From positions 26,872,469 to 26,936,468 of the forward strand of contig NC_057790.1 of NCBI RefSeq assembly GCF_014905175.1: DNA of 64,000 nucleotides, read 5' to 3'. The notes beneath the pieces were generated by a model, which made no database searches, was not told where the DNA came from, and saw only the letters and a list, made by a program, of their open reading frames with translations. This stretch comes from Aphidius gifuensis (lineage: Eukaryota; Arthropoda; Insecta; Hymenoptera; Braconidae). Positions 13,101 to 26,600 of the stretch are shown in pieces. The position numbers and the translations under genes were made by a program. Every line of letters starts with the position of its first letter. The first letter of the stretch is position 1.

Positions 13101-16100
13101 GCATTCTGTTGTTGTAGCTGTAGCTGTTGTAGTGGTCGTTGTTGTTGTTGTTGTATTTAATAATTTGTTTAGAGAATTGTGATAGCCCTTAGTCGGATAC
13201 CTCGGTGTCAGGATCAGTGTCCCTCGTTGGTGTTGATTCATTACTTGCTGATTCAGATTGTGGTGGAGGTGGTCTGTGTGTTTTTCTTGGATCAAATGGA
13301 TCAACGACAATCTGCTCAGTTCCTTTGATATCAGCACGACAAAATGGGCATCTCCCATCCGAACCATCGGTATCCTTGTTTGTAAAAAAGAACTAATTAT
13401 CAAATTAATATTTTACTCAACACAATTGTCACAGTTTTTTAAAAATTATTTTTGTCATGTAATGGTAATAATGGTGATGATTATTGATGAATTGACATGA
13501 ATAAATTTTCATGATAATTTATTGATAATGACACTAGAAGTAACCCACATTTAACAAGTGGATTTTAACTCAAACTTTTTAGCCTTAATTCATGTACTTG
13601 ACATACATGTCTACACCAAATGAATATGAAAAAAGTTTTTTAATTTTATTTCGTCAAGATTAAGTATTTATAATTTTTTTTATATATTTACCTGCCAGGA
13701 TGTTAAACAAGGTGTACATAATAAATGTCCACATGGTTCAATTCTAACGTCTTTATCATGTTCAGCACATATTTTACACAATTGGAATGTACTACCCATT
13801 TCACAGTACAATTCATACTGTTCAATAGTTACTTTAATATGTTCCTCTGGTGTTGGTTGTACTGCTGATGTTAAATCTGGATTTGATCCTCTACCATCTG
13901 GATATAAATAGCTAAAATTTAAATTACAAAAATTGTTATTAATATGGCAATTGTTTTAAATGAAAATGTAAATTTTTTTAAACTTACAATCCTTCTCGAT
14001 AGCCATCCAACAATGCTTGACATAAACTTTTGTTGTGTGGAATTGTTTGAAGAATATCACCCTCTGATGTTACATATCCAATTGCCCATTGTCCAAGTCT
14101 CGTACAACTCAATCGAAATACATAACTTCCTGGTTTCGAAATACAATATTTTTGTAATCTTGCTTTAACTTCATCATATGTTAAAAATGCAACATATCCA
14201 GGATGTGTTACAGCTAAAATTTTCCAATTACGTAACAATGCTGACCATGGTTGAAATAATCTAAATAAAAAAAAAATCATAATTAATAATCAATGGTACT
14301 ATTAGTATTTTTTAATTTTCTTTACCTTGTAAATACATCAAATTCGAAATTCGATATGTAATCATTGCAGGTAAGATCTATCGTTGATTTCAAGGCCATT
14401 GCTTGAAGACCAGAACTTATTGGATGAACATGATTAAGCTCTTGTCTAAATACTTTCCATGGTACCAAAGTACTGAAAAAAATAATTTAATTATCATTTT
14501 AATTATTAGCTATTTTAATTATTAGTCATTATATTTTTTTTTTTATTTTTTCTAGGTCAGAATTATTATCAAGTAGTGACAGACTCGTTATCGATCTTGG
14601 CACTGTTTTTATAAATAATTTATAAACAAAAATAATAATAATAACAATTGTCAATGTTTTATGTAATAATCATTATGTAAAATATTGTTTAAATAATAAA
14701 AAAAAAAATGCTATTGATGTAAATTAATATTGATTACAAATTTGTTAATTATATAATTTTTTTTCTTAATCAATCATTTCATTAAAAAATCATTGTAAAT
14801 TGGATTTGTTTTTTAAAAAAAATTTTCCATGCTTGTATCAATGTGTGCATGTGCGTGTTTGTTGGTGTGATGAGTCGTCACAATTTTACAAATGCGATTC
14901 AGTCGTTGCCGGTCACCCTGATAGTCAAGATAATATTTTATTTGTCTCGAAAAAAATACAACAAAAACAACATCCAGAAGATTCTTTTTGATTTATCAAA
15001 TTATAATTCTTAAAGGTAAATAATAGGCTAAATTATTTATAAATTATCATCAAGTATTTTTAAGATTTTGTTTATTTATTTACATTTGTTGCGTATAAAT
15101 ATCATTTTAGTATTTTTTTTTTTTTTTTCGTTCATTTTGTTGTGCTGTAATCACAATGGCGTGATACTTTTTCATTCGGTGTCTGGGCTATAGATGTCAG
15201 ATAAATCGATTGCGTGGGAAAATATAAATAATTCATTATTTTTTTTACTCCAATTTGTAAATATTGGATTTTTTTTTTTATTATTACTCATTGACTGATA
15301 TATCCGATAATCGAAAAAATATATTTATTTTATTTTTGAATGGAAATTTCGATTTTTTTTTCTATTTATTTTGTTTATAAATTGAAAATTAATGTAAAAA
15401 AAAAAATGTCTTTTTATTTTTTTGAATTACATAATCTATTTTATTTTTTTTAAATATAAAATTTGTAATAAATGAAAAGAGGCTAATAACAATATTATTT
15501 TGTTGTTTTTTTTTTTTGATTAGAAAAAAAAAAAAAGATGAGAATTGTTAAATACACATCTGTTATAACGAGACTCCAATCAATAAGAAATTTATCAGGC
15601 ACGTAAAAAAAGAAATAAAATTTCAAATTAAAAATATAAAATTCCTAACGCTTTGAAATTTTGATTGAATGAAAAATATTTCCCAAAAGTTTTGTAGCAT
15701 GCTTTGATCCTTCAAGAAAGTTTATTAGTTTTTCTTTTTGTTTGAATTATGTATTTTTTAAAAAATAAACTAATTTTTGTATTTTAAAAAAAAATAGCTA
15801 TGGCTGGAAATCAAGATTGGAAAGCAGCCAAGTCAATTTATGACTTTGAGGCAACAAATATCAAAGGAGAAGTTGTACCTTTGTCAAAGTACGTATATTA
15901 TTTATTTTTAAATATACTTAAAGGTTATGTAAAAATAAATATTAATTGATATTTAATTAATTTTTTCATTGATATATTTTAGCTACAAAGGTCACGTTTG
16001 TTTGATCGTAAATGTCGCATCAAAATGTGGATATACTGCATCAAATTACAAACAGCTGAATGAACTTTACGATCAATTTGCTGAGAGTAAAGGTAAATTG

Positions 16101-19100
16101 ATTAATAAATAATTAATTAAATGAAAGATATTAATAGTTTAATTGTTTCTTTTTAAGGTCTTAGAATTTTGGCCTTTCCATGTAATCAATTTGGTGGCCA
16201 AGAACCTGGTGGAACTGATGAAATTTGTTCATTTGCTGATCGCCAAAAGGTAAATAATTAAATACATTTAAATAAATCAACAAGTGCATGTTGATAAATT
16301 TGCAATAAATATTTTTAAATAATTAAAAATCAAATTATTAGATTTTTTTTTTTATCTTGTATAATTAAAACGGTCAATCTTTTAAACAAATAAAAATAAA
16401 TAAATAAAATATAAATTAATTAATTTCATCAATGATCAAGCACTTGAATTAAATTAAAAATAAAAAATCAATTTAAATTTTCAAAAATTAGATAACAATA
16501 TCTTTAAAGAATGTTTAAAAATATTTTTTTTATTTCTCAAATAAATAATGACAGTGAAATTGGGGTATTAAATTTCATTCGAGCTGTATCTCTAAGTTAA
16601 TGTGGCTTAATGGAATTTCTGATAATATGAAAATTACTAACGACTGTTTTTTTTATTGTTTGTTTTTAAATTGTAGGTGAAGTTTGATTTGTTCGAAAAG
16701 GTCAATGTTAATGGTGACGATGCTCATCCATTATGGAAGTTTTTGAAAAAACAAAAAGGCGGTTTGTTAATTGATGCTATCAAATGGAATTTCACAAAAT
16801 TCATCATTAATAAAGAAGGAATACCAGTTGCTCGTGAAGGTTCAAACACAGAACCACACAAACTTATTCCAATTCTTGAAAAATATTTTTAAACTGATGC
16901 ACAAATATTGATAATATTTAACTTGAAAAAAACATGTTCAATATATATTTCAAACTGCCTTGACACAAAAAAATACACACACACAATAAAATAATATCTA
17001 TTTTTCATATTAAACAATGAAAATATATAAATACTTGTATCAATTTCTAAGAACATTAATAAATTGTATAATATAATTTGTTAATTTTCATAAAATCATA
17101 AATGTAATATTATAAATGTTGAGGCATTTTTTTTTTTTTTTTTCTATTTTAAAATAAAATAATATGTAATCACTCAAGAAGAAAAACTGGTTTGGTTGTT
17201 CTTTTCTTTTTAAATGACTCCTAAACTAACGCCTACAAAATAGCTTTTCTAATAATACAATTTTTAAAGAATTATTCAAAAGACATTTAAACACCTACGA
17301 CTAAAAAATAAAATAAATTTATTATTCTAACGGAAGTTTTAAATAAAAAATATAAATAATTATTTTAAATCAAATTTAATAATCAAATTAAAAATAATTT
17401 CAATATCAAAGCATAATTAAAAATTAGCATCAATTAAAAAATTGAAATTAAAATATCCTTGTGAATTTTAAAGGAAAAAAAATAAGCCAAATAATTTGAG
17501 GAATAAAAATGAGTTAATCATTAAACTTGAATCATAAATTTTGAATTAAAAATAATGTTAATTAATTTAGGATGAGTCAATGATATATTTTTTTTTTGGC
17601 TTGAAAATTTAAAGTCAGTCAGTTGATTTTTTTTGTGTCTCTGGATGTTTTTTTTTATTTATTTTTTTCATCATCAAGTTACCAGGCAAACTACCACGAG
17701 CTATATAGGATCATTAACTGACCAAGAAACGAACGATGCCCCCGGATGGTCATTTAATTTCCATCGAAGCCGTGGCATTGACTCAGCCTCCTCTTTTTTT
17801 TTTTTTTTATTATTATTTTTCCCATAGCTGTATCTTTCCTGCTTTGTCTGTTAATATATATTTTTTTATTTTTAATTCAACTTGTTTTGATTTATAATTT
17901 ATTTATTTAAAATGATATTGTTAATGTTTTTTTTTTATTTAAATTTATAGAGTAAGAAATAATAAATTTAGTTCAAAAAATTATTAATTTAATCAATTTT
18001 TGTAGCTGAAAATTAACATGACCTGAATATTTTTAAATAAAAATAATTAAATTTGTTTTTTTTTTTTTCAATTTTTCAAGAGTTATTTAATGATTATAAT
18101 TAATTTTTATTTTTATTAAAATGTGACACAATATTAATTCAATGGAAGAGAGAGTTTTATAGCTTTTTTTTTTTTTTAATTTATGAATTTGTGCCTGATT
18201 TAATGGTTAATTAAATTCATTAAAAATTTAAATAAAAAATAATTTAATTGTTTTGTTGATAATTATTTGAATTCATTAATAAATTGTGAATGAGGTGTGA
18301 ATAAAATATAACTGTCAATATTTATAGGTAAAAGAGAAAAAAAATATCTACAATTGAATTTTTTTTTTCTTTTAAATAAGGTTTTTAATTTATTGTTAAT
18401 TTATAGATCTTTTAAATAATATTAAATTGATTTTTTATTTATTCAGTTAAAAAAAAATTCCAATTGTATAAAATTTTTCTCATCAATTTTTTTTAAATAA
18501 AAAAAAATAATTATAGATGAGGAAAAAGATAATTTACAGATGCTCTGAATAACATTAATTTTTTTATTTGCCTAAATATCAAATAAAAAAAAAAAAACTA
18601 TAATTAACAAGGAAAAAAAAAAAAAAAATTTTTATCTCAATTTATGGGTTTTTTATGAAAATGTTACAAAAAATAATTAATTTATCAAATGAGGAAAAAA
18701 TTTTTTTCCTCATTAATCATAGTATCTTCCCGGACAATATTTAATCTATTTAAAAAAAAAATAACAAATCTAATCATTTAAATCAAAACAAACAAAAGTT
18801 AAAAAAAAATTTCTTATCAATTTGTGAGTATTTAGTTAAACAACATAAAATATATCATTTAAAAATACAAAAAAAAGCAAAATTATAATAAAATTATAAT
18901 TAAATAATCAACAAGCATTAATTTAATAAAACAAAAAAAAAATTTATTTATTAAAAATTAAAATGTATTAATAAACAAAAATGAAAAATAAAAAAAAAAA
19001 AAAAAAAGTCTCAATTAAAATGTGACTATCTAGGTGACAACAAAAAAAAAAAAAGTATGCAAAAAAAAAAAATATATATATAAAAATTAAAAAATAGTAT

Positions 19101-21734
19101 ATATTTTTTAACCCGTGTGTTATTTTTTTAAATTTTCATTAATCGTGACGTCACGTCCTCTTCCTTCCGTTTCGTATGCTCCGGATGTGAATTTAACTCA
19201 TCGTCGTTATTTCATGTATATATTTGTATTGCGGGGTTAAATATTGTCGGGTACTCAAATTTTATCTATATATATTTACACAAGCTAAACTACCACCAAC
19301 ACAAAAAAACCACACATTACACTATCATGTTTTAAGTGTTAATTTTCATAGACACTAAAAAATTAAAATACAACTTCTCATCTTCTCTTTTTCATATCAA
19401 ATTTATTTAAATAATATATATAAAAAAATCATTTCATTATCATGGTCATATTTTTAATTTAATTATTATTTTAGCATCAATATTTGTTGTTGATGATGAC
19501 GATTATTCTGGCACGCGTGATATAATCATGTTTTTTTTATTTTTTTTTTTTGAAAAATAATAATAAACTCTGACTGACTGACTGACCAACACAAATATAT
19601 TTATGAAATTAAAAAAAGAATAAAAAAAAAAAATTTGTACGTATGTGAAGAGGAGCCATTCATGAATTGGCTCAATGTTTATTTATACACACTGACAAAA
19701 ATACGTTACACGTGAACAAATTAACGCGGGAAGAAAAAATAAAAATTATATTCTAAAAAAAAAAAATAATAAATTACGTGGGTTATTTTTTTAAAAAAAT
19801 ATTTAATTAAATACTTTTATGAATGTCATTTAAACGTTGATGAATTATAAAAAGCTGAATGAACTTTACGATCAATTTGCTGATAGTAAAAGTAAATTGA
19901 TTAATAAATATGTCATTAAATAAAGGATATTAATAGTTTAATTGTTTCTTTTTAAGGTCTTAGAATTTTGGCTTTTCCATGTAATCAATTTGGGGGCCAA
20001 GAACCTGGTGGAACTGATGAAATTTGTTCATTTGCTGATCGCCAAAAGGTAAATAATTAAATACATTTAAATAAATCAACAAGTGCATGTTGATAAATTT
20101 GCAATAAATATTTTTAAATAATTAAAAATCAAATTATTAGATTTTTTTTTTTTATCTTGTATAATTAAAACGGTCAATCTTTTAAACAAATAAAAATAAA
20201 TAAATAAAATATAAATTAATTAATTTCATCAATGATCAAGCACTTGAATTAAATTAAAAATAAAAAATCAATTTAAATTTTTAAAAATTAGATAACAATA
20301 TCTTTAAAGAATGTTTAAAAATATTTTTTTTATTTGTCAAATAAATAATGACAGTGAAATTGGGGTATTAAATTTCATTCAAGCTGTATCTCTAAATTAA
20401 TGTAGCCAAGGAAAATGGAATTTCTGATAATATGAAAATTACTGAGGAGACACTGCGATTGTACATGTATTTTATTTTTATGCTCAATCAAGTTCAACGA
20501 ACTTGGATTTAAAAAAAAAAAAAACGTTAAATAGCTCATTGATGAAAGTCGTGTGTGTCTGTGCAGAGATCTCAATTCTCGAGAATTGTTTTTTTTTTAT
20601 TTTTTAAACGACATTATTTACAGATTGTCCATATCCAGCTGAATTCATGAAACTGATAGACATCAAGACAATTGTCAGTTACATCGTGTACTTGTGTACT
20701 TTTCGCTATGATTATTATTTTTTTAATTTATCATTCAGCTGTTTTTGTGTAGCGACATGTGTGTTGTTAATTTAAAAAATAAAAAAATATTAAAATATCG
20801 ATTAATTTCTAACAGAGCTTTCATTTTTATTCGCCCCAATGAAAATTGGATTACCGGAAATGAGGAGAGACATACAAACTGTCATATTGTCATTGGGGAG
20901 ACGATAAAAAAAATAAAATAAAATAAAAATAAAATTGCTCCAAAAGTAGATTAAACAAATAAATAAATTTTTTTTTTTTTTTATATAAATTTTCAAGCAT
21001 CTTTGTAATTTTCTTTTAAAGAAAAAAAAAAAAAAAAACATACAAGTGCTTGCCCTAGATCTCGGCTAGGTCAAGAACGTAATTTTTATTTTATTTTTTT
21101 TATTTTTTTCTCTCTATACTCCTCCAAGGTCATTTAAAAAAAATTTAAATATAAAATGAAATATTAAAAAAAGAGTTATTTACTTGTTACCAAAACGCTC
21201 CTTCCAAAATTCAGCAGCATCAGCTTTTGTAATACGAAATTGATCACCAGCAAAAATACCATTTGGAAATATTGCTTTAAGTTCCGACAACATATGACTA
21301 AATACAAGACTCAATTTAGTTAAATTACGTCGATAATGTGATGTTTCATCGAACATTTTTTCCTTTCCTTCTTTAAATAATTTAATAGCCTGTTTACATT
21401 TACGTATTAAATTACTAATAAATACACAAAAATGTTCAATACTGTATAACACCTGCAAACGATCTTCATATTTTTGATAAATTCCACGTAAACGTTGATA
21501 TGTATCTGGCAATATATCAAGTATAAATGGTGGTGAATTTTTAAGATTCATACGTTGATGTTGACATAGCTTGACAACTTTATCCATTAATTTACCAGTT
21601 TTATCAAGACTACGTTTGTCTGTTGATAATTTTGGTGGTGTCATTGCATCGGAAAAACGTCCTTGTAATTTCGAAAATATTGAGCCTATATGAACCGTAC
21701 GATTTCTACTGCTGCCGTGACCTGACGACGACAT
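10120..21734 (-). CDS. Cbl: E3 ubiquitin ligase Cbl; long and short forms predicted
   Basis: Minus-strand exons 21734-21184, 14472-14326, 14260-13988, 13911-13692, 13374-13201, 11076-10776 and 10700-10120 give 748 residues. Cbl binds phosphotyrosine on activated receptor tyrosine kinases and ubiquitinates them for endocytosis. Domains in order: four-helix bundle ([24 protein letters not shown]), EF-hand ([12 protein letters not shown]), SH2 ([20 protein letters not shown]), linker ([16 protein letters not shown]), RING ([10 protein letters not shown] to CPFCRAD), acidic/proline-rich segment (PVPPRR), and a C-terminal UBA-like domain ([17 protein letters not shown]). The donor at 13200 lies just before an in-frame stop: if the intron is retained the protein ends at TEVSD after 458 residues (stop 13191-13189). 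This parallels Drosophila short and long Cbl. The first intron is 6.7 kb and contains a GPx gene on the other strand. Confidence 0.95.
12436..12945. repeat. Cbl intron segment repeated at 57.97-58.28 kb
   Basis: Within the intron 11077-13200, the blocks ttattactggcacaatctgcg, taattattcacgtaataa, tactcttaattatgccatat and aatccacgatccattgtt all recur in the same order and orientation at 57973-58285. The distal copy lacks about 150 bp present here. The segment could be 3'UTR of the short Cbl form or an interspersed element; no coding sequence or terminal repeats are visible. Confidence 0.7.
15800..16892 (+). CDS. Glutathione peroxidase-like thiol peroxidase, copy 2, nested in Cbl intron 1
   Basis: Exons 15800-15888, 15983-16092, 16158-16249 and 16677-16892 give 168 residues. 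All catalytic residues of a cysteine-type PHGPx are present: Cys45 in NVASKCGY, Gln in NQFGGQEPG, Trp-Asn in IKWNFTKF, plus the resolving Cys in DEICSF. The expected role is reduction of lipid and other hydroperoxides, probably with thioredoxin as donor, since no selenocysteine is used. The gene lies entirely in the 6.7-kb first intron of Cbl on the opposite strand, so transcripts of the two overlap in antisense. Intron positions match copy 1 (3565-4283), so the copy arose by DNA duplication, not retrotransposition. Exon 3 with its flanks is duplicated again 3.8 kb downstream. Confidence 0.94.
19140..19260. promoter_or_regulatory. GC-richer island with a perfect CRE palindrome in Cbl intron 1
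   Basis: Amid homopolymer-rich sequence, 19140-19260 is conspicuously GC-richer and contains GTGACGTCAC (19145-19154), a perfect 10-bp palindrome holding the CREB/ATF site TGACGTCA. It could be an internal promoter or enhancer for Cbl or the nested GPx gene. The function is inference from motif and composition only. Confidence 0.35.
19846..20441 (+). pseudogene. Partial duplicate of GPx copy 2 (end of exon 2, intron 2, exon 3, part of intron 3)
   Basis: This block is nearly identical to 16043-16641. The end of exon 2 (agctgaatgaactttacgat), intron 2, a fully open exon 3 ([12 protein letters not shown] encoded) and most of intron 3 are present. The beginning of the gene, including the peroxidatic Cys, and exon 4 are absent, so no peroxidase can be made. 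High identity even in intron sequence suggests a recent event. The copied exon 3 keeps splice signals and could be included aberrantly in transcripts read through from copy 2. Confidence 0.9.
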
Positions 21735-23628
21735 CTTGATGTCTACACCAATCCAATAAATTTTTCAAAATTTATTTTTTATTTTAATGCTACACTTGTA
21801 GCTATTTATTTATCATCAACAATTATTATTATTATTATTTTATTATTAAATAAATAAATATATTTATTTGTTTTTGTTTTTTTTTTTTTCGAAATTTTTA
21901 TTGGCTTTTCCTCGACGAAGACGCCCGAGGCTCCCACGCAGCACTTGTTTTTTTTATTTTTTATTTTTTTAATTTTTTTTTATCTTAGTTGATGTTGTTG
22001 ATGATGATGATGATGTTAAATAAAATAAATACATATGTATGTATATTTTGCCACACAACAAATAACAACACTATTATTTTTTTTTATTTTTTATTTTTAT
22101 ATTTTCACTGGACCGGATATTAGTTGCATTACGTCACGGCACTGCACTTTGTAAAATATACACACATTTTTTTGACACTCAACACATATACACAAAATTT
22201 TGGAGTTGATTTTTTTGGAATTTTTGTTTTTTGTTTTGTTTTTTTGAAAAGAGGGAAAGAGCTTTGTTGGGGAGATGAAATTGTGATTTAATTATTAGAT
22301 TTTTTATTGTGGTTTAAAAGATATATTATTTGATTTATTTTCACCGTGACTCGTGCACGAGATGAAAAATAAGATCACACACATTATCGCATCCTCTTTG
22401 CAACACTTGTCCCAAACTGACGACCAGACAGCAACGACTGTCACGCACCCTGCTGTTTATCGAATGTAGCTGTATCGAGATTTTTCCAGATTTTTTTTTT
22501 TCGATTATTGAAATTTAGAAAAAGCGCCAAGTTTTTGAAATGATTGTATTGTTTTTTTTAGTTTTACCGAAGGAAAAATGATTTTTATGTTTGAAAAATT
22601 TATTTTAAGATTTAAAAATGATTTTGATTAGTTAATTTAATATTTTTCGTTAATCAATTTATGTATTTTTAAAGAAAACAAGTAGAAATTTGAAAAAAAC
22701 ATGTAATTTTATTTTTTTTATTAATGAAAATTTTTTAGAAGGAAATTTTAAATAATTCTTTTGATTTTTTAAGTAAAAAACATTCTTGTAATTGTAAATG
22801 TTTGATGAAATAATTAAAATTATTAATTGATTTAAATAATAACGAAAAATATCTTGAATTTTTAAAATGACAAATTTTTTTCTTCGAGAATTTACTTATG
22901 GTTTTTTGAGGATTTTTATATTTAAAAAAGTTTAAATTAGTTACCTTGATATTCCTGGTTAGAAATTAAAAAAAAAGACATTTAATTCCATTTTTTTATT
23001 AAAAAATATTTTAAAAGAAAACTTAAAGAAATGCTTTCGATTTTTTATCTAAGATATCTGAAATTTGTAAAATTACAATAAAATTATCAACATAAAAATT
23101 AAAATTCAACAATTATTTTTTAATTTATTATCTGCCTTATTTTTTTTTTTTATTCTTGAATATTTATCTCGATATAAATAAAAGGCATTCAAAGTTTTAC
23201 AATAATTTTCAACAATTTAAGTACCTTGAAGACTATACATTTTTTTTTTGATATTTTAAAGACTCTGTCAGAGTTAAAATTAAATAAATAATTTCACAAT
23301 ACTTATGATAATAATAAATTGAATAAAAATACATTGTATTGAGCACAAAAAAGGGCAAGCAATAATAATATTTAAAAAATAACAATATAATATTTTTATC
23401 TAATTGTAAATTAAAAAATTAAAATATATGTGCGCGCATTTAATTAATTTACATTGGACACTTTAAATTTTATTTCTACATTTGAATAATTTGAAATTCA
23501 AAATGATTATTATTATTAATTTCTATTATTTATCTAATTAATAATATCGTGAAATAGCTTTCATTGATTTAAATCTATTGGCATTTAGTCCGTGATAATT
23601 AGGTGATTAATAAATTTAATTTATTTTG
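21735..23628. other. Cbl promoter/leader and spacer to glycerol kinase 3' end
   Basis: The first ~700 bp contain GC-richer patches (around 21900-21945, 22120-22150 and 22340-22470, including ATTACGTCAC), suited to a Cbl leader and promoter. The rest, to 23628, is AT-rich and should include the glycerol kinase 3'UTR. No further ORF is supported. Confidence 0.5.
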
Positions 23629-26600
23629 TCACCGATTTTCGAGGTAATAACTCAATCGCAACAATACAAATGAGGTCATGACGAACCAACTGGCTGGTAT
23701 TGATGCTAATACTTGATATCTTTCATCTAGAACAAAAAAAAATAAACAATTTATATAAATAAATTATTAAATAAACAACAATTAAAGTTAAATATATTTT
23801 TTTTAAATTTATAAATATTGAAAATTGACAAATTAATGTAATAAATAAATAAAAAAAGTATTTCTTTTAATTTTAAATTATTGAAATAGTTTAAATTGTT
23901 GTTTATATGATTAATTTGATAATTAAATATTTCGAAATTTTACCTGTCATGGTTTCAGATCTTTGAACTGATGCCCAGCCTAAACTTCTTTGTACAGCCA
24001 TTTTCCACTTTTTATATCTTCCATCACGTTCTAAAATATTGAAAAATTAACATTATCATCATCATCATAATTGAATATTAATAAATATAAAATAATTTGT
24101 ATTTTTAGTTAAATTAAAATACCTTCTGGTGTTGTAGTTGGAAGATAAGTATCAGTTGGTACAGTTTCAACTTCATCTTCACCTTCAAGTTCCCAAACTC
24201 CAATACCATCAGCTTGTCCAGCAGCCATTGCAGCACCAAGTGCTGTTATATCAGGTATTGTTGATCGAACTTTAATAAAACAAACAAACTCGTGTTAATT
24301 ATTTGATGCTATTTAATTTACTTGACACATTAGCAAGAAATTGATAATTAATCATGAAAAATAATAAACAACAGCAAAATTAATCAACAAATTTTGTGAC
24401 TTTATTAGAAGTAAAAAATAAAAAAACTTACAAACTGGAATTCCAGATAAATCAGCTTGCAATTGCATCAACAAACTGTTGGTTGACATTCTACCATCAG
24501 TATGTAATTTAGTCAATGGATATCCACAATCTTGATTCATTGATTCAAGAATATCACGTGTTTGAAAACAAACAGCTTCCAATGATGCTCTTACAATATG
24601 TTGTTTTGTTGTAAATGCAGTTAGACCACAAATAATACTAAAAAAAAAAACGAAACAAATTAAAAATACAATTAAATATTTATTTAAAATAATATTTACC
24701 CTCTAGCATCACTTCTCCAGTATGGTGCATATAAACCATTAAAAGCTGGAACAAAATAAACATCTCCAGTACTAAATACACTTTGTGCTAAATGTTCACT
24801 TTCATGTACATCTTCAATCAAACGCATATTATCACGTAACCATTTAATTGCTGCTCCAGCAACAGCAACTGAACCTTCAAGTGCATAATGAACTGGACTA
24901 TTTGGACCCATTTTATATGCAATTGTTGTCACTAGTCCATGTGATGAATCAACTCTCTAAAAATAAAATTGCAATATTATCAATCTCTCAAATATTTAAG
25001 GGCTTTTTTTTTTTTATCTAATTTTACATTGAACTTTAAACTTTTGATAATTTTATTTATGTAAAATGTTGTTATCAATGAAGAAGAATTAAAATATATT
25101 TCTTACTGTTGTTCCAGTATTGCAGAGAAGAAAACAACCACTTCTGTATGTATTTTTCGCTTGTCCTTTTTTTAGACAATTTTGACCTACTAATGCTGCC
25201 TGTTGATTACCCAATATCTAAAAAATAAATTGAACAAACTGTTAGAAAATATTGTTGTTGTTTTTGTTGGTTGATAATTTAAATATAAACTTACACCAGA
25301 TATTGGAATTCCTTCGAGTGGACCAACTGTTATTTTTCCATAAACTTCAGAGCTACTTTTAATGTCAGGCAATAATTTCATTGGAATGTCAAAGTATCTA
25401 CATAACGTTGGATCCCAAGTTAATGACTCAATATTCATGAGCATTGTTCTCGATGCATTTGTAACATCTGTTATATAAAGACCATTATCTTTACCTCCAG
25501 TTAAATTCTAAAATAATAAAACAATAATTTATCATTTAATTTTTATGTAAAAACAAAATTTAATTCTTCTTATTTTTGTATTAATTGAATTGATTAATTA
25601 CCCAAATGATCCATGTATCTAATGTTCCAACTTTACATCGGTGATCTCTCATGGCTTTTTTAACAGCTTGTACATTATACTTGAGCCATCTAATTTTTAA
25701 AGCTGAAAAATATGGACTAACTGGTAAACCACAAAGTGGCTTTAAATGATTCTTACTTTGATCTGGAAATTTAGCTATTATTTGATCAACCATTTTTTCA
25801 GTTCTAATATCAGACCAAACTGTAAAATAAAAATATAAAAAAGCAATTAATAAAATTCAATATTTAACTAATTTATTACTTTTATTATTAACAATGTTTT
25901 TCTAAATTAATTATTTACTTATTGCATTGTACAGAGGATCACCAGTCAATGCATCCCATGCAATTGTTGTTTCTCTAGCATTAGTTAATCCAATTGTTGC
26001 AATATTTTCAACTTGTAAATCAAGATCATCCATCTGTTTAATGACATCTTTAATACAAGCTTTAACTGCAAACAATATTTCTTTTGGATCCTGTTCAACC
26101 CATCCCTCTTGTGGATTTGATGATTCAATATCAATCGAGTGTGATACAACTTCAGCCACTCTTTTAGCATTAAACAACTTTTAAAAGAAATTAAACATTA
26201 TCAATTTATTATTCAAAAGATTAACAAATAAAAAAAAAAAGAAATTATCAAACTGATTAAAAAAATGCTGTTCTTGAACTCAATGATAGCTAATTTATTA
26301 TTTTTTTTTTTTAAATACTCACAGCAAATCTTACTGTCCTTGTTCCAACATCAATGACACCAACAAGAGGTCCAGACTTTCTTCCTCCAAGTGACATTGA
26401 ATCTAAAATATAAATATTTAATTAAAATTATTAAAATAAACAACAACAATTTTATGACCTAGATGTTGTCGAGAATATATTTAACAATAAAATTACATTA
26501 TAAATATACTAATGGGAAGCCAATGAAATATTTCTATTCAACGCTAATGAATTATTATTATTACTGTTGCTATTATTATTTAAAAAAAAAATAGATAAAT

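Noticed and set aside
17633..17827. Small ORF in the Cbl intron
   Set aside because: Phe-rich translation of a T-rich tract, with no splice context or family match.
20802..21041. Minus-strand ORF of 79 codons
   Set aside because: Phe/Lys homopolymer translation of A/T runs within the Cbl intron.
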